NCBI GenBank assembly: GCA_018883545.1
Contig: JAHLEH010000002.1
Coordinates: 248,001 to 312,000 of the forward strand
From: Marixanthotalea marina
Lineage (GTDB): Bacteria; Bacteroidota; Bacteroidia; Flavobacteriales; Flavobacteriaceae
Reading direction: 5' to 3'
DNA length: 64,000 nucleotides
Shown one piece after another: positions 60,541 to 64,000 of this stretch (position 1 is the stretch's first letter; each line of letters starts with the position of its first letter). The position numbers and the translations under genes are program-made. Below the pieces are notes generated by a model. The model was not told the DNA's origin, did not search any database, and saw nothing but the letters and a program-made list of their open reading frames with translations.

Positions 60541-61854
60541 ATGGGTGATTTTAGCATTATAATTATCAGCATTCTTTTTGCCGTTATTGGCTTCTTTTTA
60601 GGAACTTACTTCTCTAAACTTAAAACCAAAAGTGAAAAAAGTACGTTGGAAGAACGTTTGAACCAATTGCAAATGGCCTCACAAACACTTAAGGAAACCT
60701 TAGATAAAGTTGAAAGCAGCCGTGAAGAAATTCGTCGTGAAAAAGAATTACTGACTTCAGAATTAACACGAAAAAACACCGAATACGAAAATCTACAACA
60801 ATTAAACCTTAAACGCGATAAGGAATTAGAAGAACGGCAAGAACAGTTACGCAAAGATTTTGAATTGTTGGCCAATAAAATTCTAGAAGAAAAATCGGAA
60901 AAATTTACCCTTCAGAATAAAGAAAATATCAAGAATATTTTAAATCCGCTACAAGAAAAAATAAAGGTTTTCGAGGAAAAAGTTGAAACCACCCAAAAAG
61001 AAAGCATCAGTATGCATTCGGCTTTAAAAGAACAACTCTTGGGACTTAAAGACCTTAACCAACAAATGACCAAGGAAGCCACTAATTTGACTAAAGCTCT
61101 AAAAGGAGACAGTAAAATGCAGGGTAATTGGGGGGAATTGGTATTGGAACGTGTTTTAGAAAAATCGGGATTGGAAAAAGACCGCGAATATTTTGTGCAG
61201 CAAAGTTTTACCACAAATACTGGCTCACGTGTGTTGCCCGACGTGGTTTTGCATCTTCCCGATAACAAAAAAATGATTATCGATTCGAAAGTGTCGTTAA
61301 CAGATTATGAACGCTATGTAAACGCCGAAGATGATGAACGTGCCGCTTATTTAAAAGCCCATATAAATTCCGTTAAAAAGCATGTGGATCAACTTTCGGA
61401 AAAAAATTATCAGGATTTATACGACATAGAATCGCCCGATTTTGTGTTAATGTTCATACCCATAGAACCTGCTTTTGCAGTAGTTGTTAACGACGATAAC
61501 AGCATTTACAACAAAGCTTTTGAAAAGAATATCGTTATCGTAACGCCTTCTACCCTTTTGGCCACTTTACGGACTATTGATAGCATGTGGACCAACGAAA
61601 AACAACAACAAAACGCTATAGAAATTGCCCGACAAGCAGGTGCTTTGTATGACAAATTTGAAGGCTTGGTTTCCGATTTAACAGGTGTTGGCAAAAAGAT
61701 TGACGCCGCGAAAAGTGATTATTCTGCCGCCATGAACAAATTGGTTGAAGGCAAAGGAAACTTAATTAAAAGTGTAGAACGCCTTAAAAAAATGGGAGCC
61801 AAAGCCAAAAAATCGCTTCCAGAAGCTTTTATCAAACGGGCTCAAGAAGAATAA
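60541..61854 (+). CDS. rmuC: DNA recombination protein RmuC
   Basis: A 437-residue RmuC protein. An N-terminal membrane helix (IIIISILFAVIGFFLGTYF) is followed by a long coiled coil (about 30-150, rich in Glu/Lys/Leu, for example KVESSREEIRREKELL). The conserved RmuC domain of nuclease-like fold begins near 190 (KMQGNWGELVLERVLEKSG), with LPDVVLHLPDNKKMIIDSKVSL near 232, and SPDFVLMFIPIEPAFAVVV near 298. It limits DNA inversions at short inverted repeats in other bacteria. That is of interest in a genome with many palindromic repeats. No operon partner is seen. Confidence 0.93.
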   Translation: MGDFSIIIISILFAVIGFFLGTYFSKLKTKSEKSTLEERLNQLQMASQTLKETLDKVESSREEIRREKELLTSELTRKNTEYENLQQLNLKRDKELEERQEQLRKDFELLANKILEEKSEKFTLQNKENIKNILNPLQEKIKVFEEKVETTQKESISMHSALKEQLLGLKDLNQQMTKEATNLTKALKGDSKMQGNWGELVLERVLEKSGLEKDREYFVQQSFTTNTGSRVLPDVVLHLPDNKKMIIDSKVSLTDYERYVNAEDDERAAYLKAHINSVKKHVDQLSEKNYQDLYDIESPDFVLMFIPIEPAFAVVVNDDNSIYNKAFEKNIVIVTPSTLLATLRTIDSMWTNEKQQQNAIEIARQAGALYDKFEGLVSDLTGVGKKIDAAKSDYSAAMNKLVEGKGNLIKSVERLKKMGAKAKKSLPEAFIKRAQEE

Positions 61855-61864
61855 ACCCTCGAAA

Positions 61865-62027
61865 CATAACTTTAAAACGCGACATATTCAATTATTCCTT
61901 AAACATGGAATTTGTTTGATTATTCCATTAAAAAGAATATATTTGATTATCACTTAAAAACGTGATATATTTATTTATCATCTTTAAGAGTGATATTTAA
62001 ACTTATCATCATAACAGTTGATATATG
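61865..62027 (+). repeat. Six tandem ~28-bp units, most internally palindromic, upstream of the SatD-like gene
   Basis: Six units begin at 61865, 61893, 61921, 61948, 61976 and 62004, a period of 28, 28, 27, 28 and 28 bp. Units 3-5 have TATCA-N10-TGATA arms, and unit 3 is TATCAC-N8-GTGATA. Unit 1 has ATTCC-N8-GGAAT and unit 2 ATTC...GAAT; unit 0 keeps the spacing but its arms pair poorly. The last unit ends at the ATG. Arms change in both halves together, which points to hairpins or paired protein sites. No spacers are present, so it is not a CRISPR array. Function is unknown; regulation of the following operon is inferred. Confidence 0.75.
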
Positions 62028-62639
62028 ACAACCAGTGTAATTACAGGCGATATTATAAAGTCAAGAAACCAAACAAATCCTGATGTTTGGATTGATGTTT
62101 TAAAAAAAGCTTTATCAAATTTAAGCTCGGACCAAGATTATTGGGATGTTTATCGTGGCGACAGCTTTCAGATTGAGGTAAAAGATTGGTTAAACAGTTT
62201 TGAAAATGCTGTTTATATTAAGGCTTGTATTAAAACCATTAAGGATTTAGATGTGCGTATAGCCATTGGCATCGGAGATAAATCTTATGAAGGTAAGAAT
62301 GTAACTGAATCCAATGGCGAGGCTTTTGTTTTTTCCGGAGAAACCCTAGAAACCCTCAAAAAGGAAAAACAAAATTTACGTATTAAAACAAAAAATACCG
62401 AGCTAAATGAAGAACTGAATCTGTATTTTAAATTAGCCCTCACATTTATGGATAATTGGACCCCGAATTCTGCAGAAATCGTAAAACTTAATTTTGAAAA
62501 TCCAACAGCATTACAAAGCGAGCTAGGCAGACTCATAGGGATTAACCAAAATGCCGTGAGCATGCGACAAAAAAGAGCACATTTGGAAGAAATTTTAGAG
62601 CTCAACAACATGTACAAGCAAAAAACAGATAGTTTATGA
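62025..62639 (+). CDS. SatD-family protein
   Basis: A 204-residue soluble protein matching the SatD family: VITGDIIKSRNQTNPDVWIDVL at the start, DVYRGDSFQIEVKDW near 41, RIAIGIGDKSYEGKNVTESNGEAFVFSG near 78, and a C-terminal helix-turn-helix-like segment (LGRLIGINQNAVSMRQKRAHLEEIL) near 167. SatD is named from a streptococcal secretion and acid tolerance locus, and its biochemical role is unknown. The gene is preceded directly by the 28-bp repeat array, and its stop overlaps the start of the DUF3307 gene (ATGA). Self-control through its helix-turn-helix is a hypothesis. Confidence 0.82.
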   Translation: MTTSVITGDIIKSRNQTNPDVWIDVLKKALSNLSSDQDYWDVYRGDSFQIEVKDWLNSFENAVYIKACIKTIKDLDVRIAIGIGDKSYEGKNVTESNGEAFVFSGETLETLKKEKQNLRIKTKNTELNEELNLYFKLALTFMDNWTPNSAEIVKLNFENPTALQSELGRLIGINQNAVSMRQKRAHLEEILELNNMYKQKTDSL

Positions 62640-63355
62640 TGCTTCTCTTTAAACTTATAATAGCACATTTGATAGGTGATTTTTTTCTTCAACCTGAGAG
62701 TTGGGTAAAAGAAAAAGAGACAAAAAAACTGAAATCGCCAAAACTCTACCTACACATTGCCATACATGTTGCGCTAACTAGTATCTTACTTTGGGATGTA
62801 TCGCTTTGGTTTATTATTCTTATTATAGGCATTTCGCATTTTATAATTGACGCCACCAAACTTCTAATACAGAAAAAGAAGACCAAACGCTTGTTATTTT
62901 TTATTGATCAACTTTTACATTTATTGGTACTAATTCTTTGTTATTATTGGTTTTCAAACAATACGGAATGGCATTTAAACAGCCTAATAACAGAAAACAA
63001 CCTTTTAACGTTTGTCTGCTTGCTGTTTTTAACAATACCTGTTTCCATCATTATGAAAACCATTTTCACCAAGTGGAACATTGAAGCGTTGACCAAAGGA
63101 AACGAATCGCTTAAAGATGCCGGCAAATATATAGGGATTCTAGAACGTATTTTAGTGTTCATTTTCATTATTTTTGACCATTGGGAAGCTGTTGGCTTTT
63201 TAATTACCGCAAAATCGGTTTTTAGGTTTGGCGATTTAAAAGAATCGAAACACCGAAAGCTTACCGAATATATTTTAATTGGCACCCTTATTAGCTTTGG
63301 TATCGCCATCATAACAGGAATTTTATACAATTACATTATTTATGCAACCATTTAA
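62636..63355 (+). CDS. DUF3307 integral membrane protein
   Basis: A 239-residue membrane protein with about six helices. The start LLFKLIIAHLIGDFFLQPESWVKEK matches DUF3307, as do YLHIAIHVALTSILL near 36 and ISHFIIDATKLLIQKK near 61. A second ATG (62639) directly follows the first, so the start is uncertain by one residue. It overlaps the SatD stop as ATGA, and the next gene's start by 14 bp, so the three genes form one coupled operon. SatD-DUF3307 pairs recur in other bacteria, suggesting that they act together at the membrane, but the process is not known. Confidence 0.8.
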   Translation: MMLLFKLIIAHLIGDFFLQPESWVKEKETKKLKSPKLYLHIAIHVALTSILLWDVSLWFIILIIGISHFIIDATKLLIQKKKTKRLLFFIDQLLHLLVLILCYYWFSNNTEWHLNSLITENNLLTFVCLLFLTIPVSIIMKTIFTKWNIEALTKGNESLKDAGKYIGILERILVFIFIIFDHWEAVGFLITAKSVFRFGDLKESKHRKLTEYILIGTLISFGIAIITGILYNYIIYATI

Positions 63356-63887
63356 ACACGCAAAAGAATCACAAATTACCATAACCCAACTTATGTTACC
63401 CTCCCACTCCAATTTTAGTGGAAAAATCCATGGGGGTTTTATTTTGAATTTAATGGACCAAATTGCCTTCGCTTGTGCCTCTAAACATTCACAAAATTAT
63501 TGTGTTACAGCATCTGTTAACCGGGTCGATTTTTTAAATCCTATAGAAGTAGGCGAACTTGTTACTTTAAAAGCTTCGGTTAATTATACAGGCAGAACTT
63601 CTATGGTTATTGGTGTTCGGGTAGAATCTGAAAATATTCAGACCGGAAAAAAGAAACATTGTAATTCTTCCTATTTTACAATGGTTGCCAAAGATGACAC
63701 CGGAAAAAATGTACCTGTTCCTGGTTTAATATTAGAAACTGAACAAGGAGTTAGACGTTTTACAAGAAGTATTATTAGACAAGAACAGGCCAAAAACAGA
63801 TCGAATCAATTCAAAACCTCTGAATTTAAAATGACCACGGATCACATTGAAAATTTAAAGACTCACAATGTGAAATTGGAATTATAA
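63342..63887 (+). CDS. Acyl-CoA thioesterase (hotdog fold)
   Basis: A 181-residue hotdog-fold thioesterase of the YciA/BACH type. The segment HSNFSGKIHGGFILNLMDQIAFACASKHS near residue 22 carries the HGG substrate site and the catalytic Asp (LMDQIA), followed by VTASVNRVDFLNPIEVGELV and YTGRTSMVIGVRVESENIQTG in the second half. It hydrolyses acyl-CoA thioesters in the cytoplasm; preferred chain length is unknown. It overlaps the DUF3307 gene by 14 bp and is followed by a terminator, so it ends the satD operon. Confidence 0.92.
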   Translation: MQPFKHAKESQITITQLMLPSHSNFSGKIHGGFILNLMDQIAFACASKHSQNYCVTASVNRVDFLNPIEVGELVTLKASVNYTGRTSMVIGVRVESENIQTGKKKHCNSSYFTMVAKDDTGKNVPVPGLILETEQGVRRFTRSIIRQEQAKNRSNQFKTSEFKMTTDHIENLKTHNVKLEL

Positions 63888-63916
63888 AAAAAGCCGCTTT
63901 AAAGCGGCTTTTTCTT
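63886..63916. terminator. Bidirectional rho-independent terminator
   Basis: Stem AAGCCGCTTT/AAAGCGGCTT (63891-63900 with 63901-63910), A-run before and T-run after. It serves both the thioesterase gene and the convergent gene at the window end. Confidence 0.9.
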
Positions 63917-63917
63917 T

Positions 63918-64000
63918 TTATTTACTTAAGTACATTTTTCGTCTTGAATATAAGTCGTAAAACTCATCATCTTTTAAACTATCTATAAACAAGATACTTT
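63918..64000 (-). CDS. 3' end of an unidentified gene (partial)
   Basis: The last 26 codons of a - strand gene, ending FYDLYSRRKMYLSK and then TAA at 63918. The frame is open to the window edge, and the terminator directly after the stop supports it as a real gene end. Too little is present to name the protein. Confidence 0.5.
   Translation of the reverse strand, partial: SILFIDSLKDDEFYDLYSRRKMYLSK

Noticed and set aside
61865-62027. Possible mini CRISPR array in the 28-bp periodic region
   Set aside because: There are no identical repeats separated by unrelated spacers; the whole unit is related from copy to copy, and no cas gene is near.
62285-62692. 135-codon frame opposite the SatD gene
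   Set aside because: It crosses the ATGA junction of two coupled genes on the other strand and shows no domain.

Overview
The window reads as chromosomal DNA of a member of the Flavobacteriaceae (Bacteroidota). The evidence is low GC with strong AT bias between genes, almost no Shine-Dalgarno sequences, several promoters with the Bacteroidota -7 element TAnnTTTG, a type IX secretion (type B sorting, gliding-type C-terminus) protein, a TonB-dependent receptor, DUF4252/DUF2807 lipoproteins next to an ECF sigma factor, and a fused MoaC-MoaB. No tRNA, rRNA, transposase, phage gene or CRISPR array was seen. Genus cannot be fixed from the sequence alone.

Region 1 (1-26.4 kb) is a molybdenum and nitrogen-assimilation block. 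On the + strand moaE, moaCB and moaA build molybdopterin. On the - strand follow two nitrate/nitrite operons: narK, a nitrate reductase fused to an NAD(P)H-type flavin domain and a BFD [2Fe-2S] domain, and a degenerate nitrite/sulfite-reductase-like protein with a rubredoxin tail; and nirB, nirD, a DUF4202 gene, and a NarX-like kinase with a NarL-like regulator. The two operon promoters carry almost the same palindrome at exactly the same distance from the -7 box, which suggests one common regulator. Upstream lie a YdeP/FdhF-like molybdoenzyme, a MocA-type nucleotidyltransferase, XdhC, and an exported molybdenum hydroxylase with its Fe-S subunit, then yheT-like, adenine deaminase and tilS.

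Region 2 (26.4-42.7 kb) is mixed housekeeping: a sigma-region-4-like orphan, a pabB/trpE-type synthase, aldose epimerase, an AlbA_2/Schlafen-like gene in an AT-rich pocket, a DEAD-box helicase, a TPR lipoprotein, an SGNH esterase, a TolQ/ExbB-like channel, a LytS/LytTR pair, lpd, smpB, trmH and a sirtuin. Dispersed palindromic repeats, including two 160-180 bp direct copies near 28.6-29.1 kb, fill the gaps and create false N-terminal extensions on three genes.

Region 3 (42.7-57.6 kb) holds a large lectin/Ig-like secreted protein, an esterase, a glycosyltransferase, a haem-binding protein, purB, an ECF sigma regulon (sigma, anti-sigma-like, two DUF4252, one DUF2807) and two tandem S41 peptidase lipoproteins.

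Region 4 (57.6-64 kb) holds a cobalamin-riboswitch-controlled TonB receptor divergent from a DUF6580 membrane protein, rmuC, a SatD-DUF3307-thioesterase operon preceded by six tandem 28-bp units that are mostly internally palindromic, and the 3' end of an unidentified gene. The least explained structures are the 28-bp array, the shared nitrate-operon palindrome and the rubredoxin fusion.
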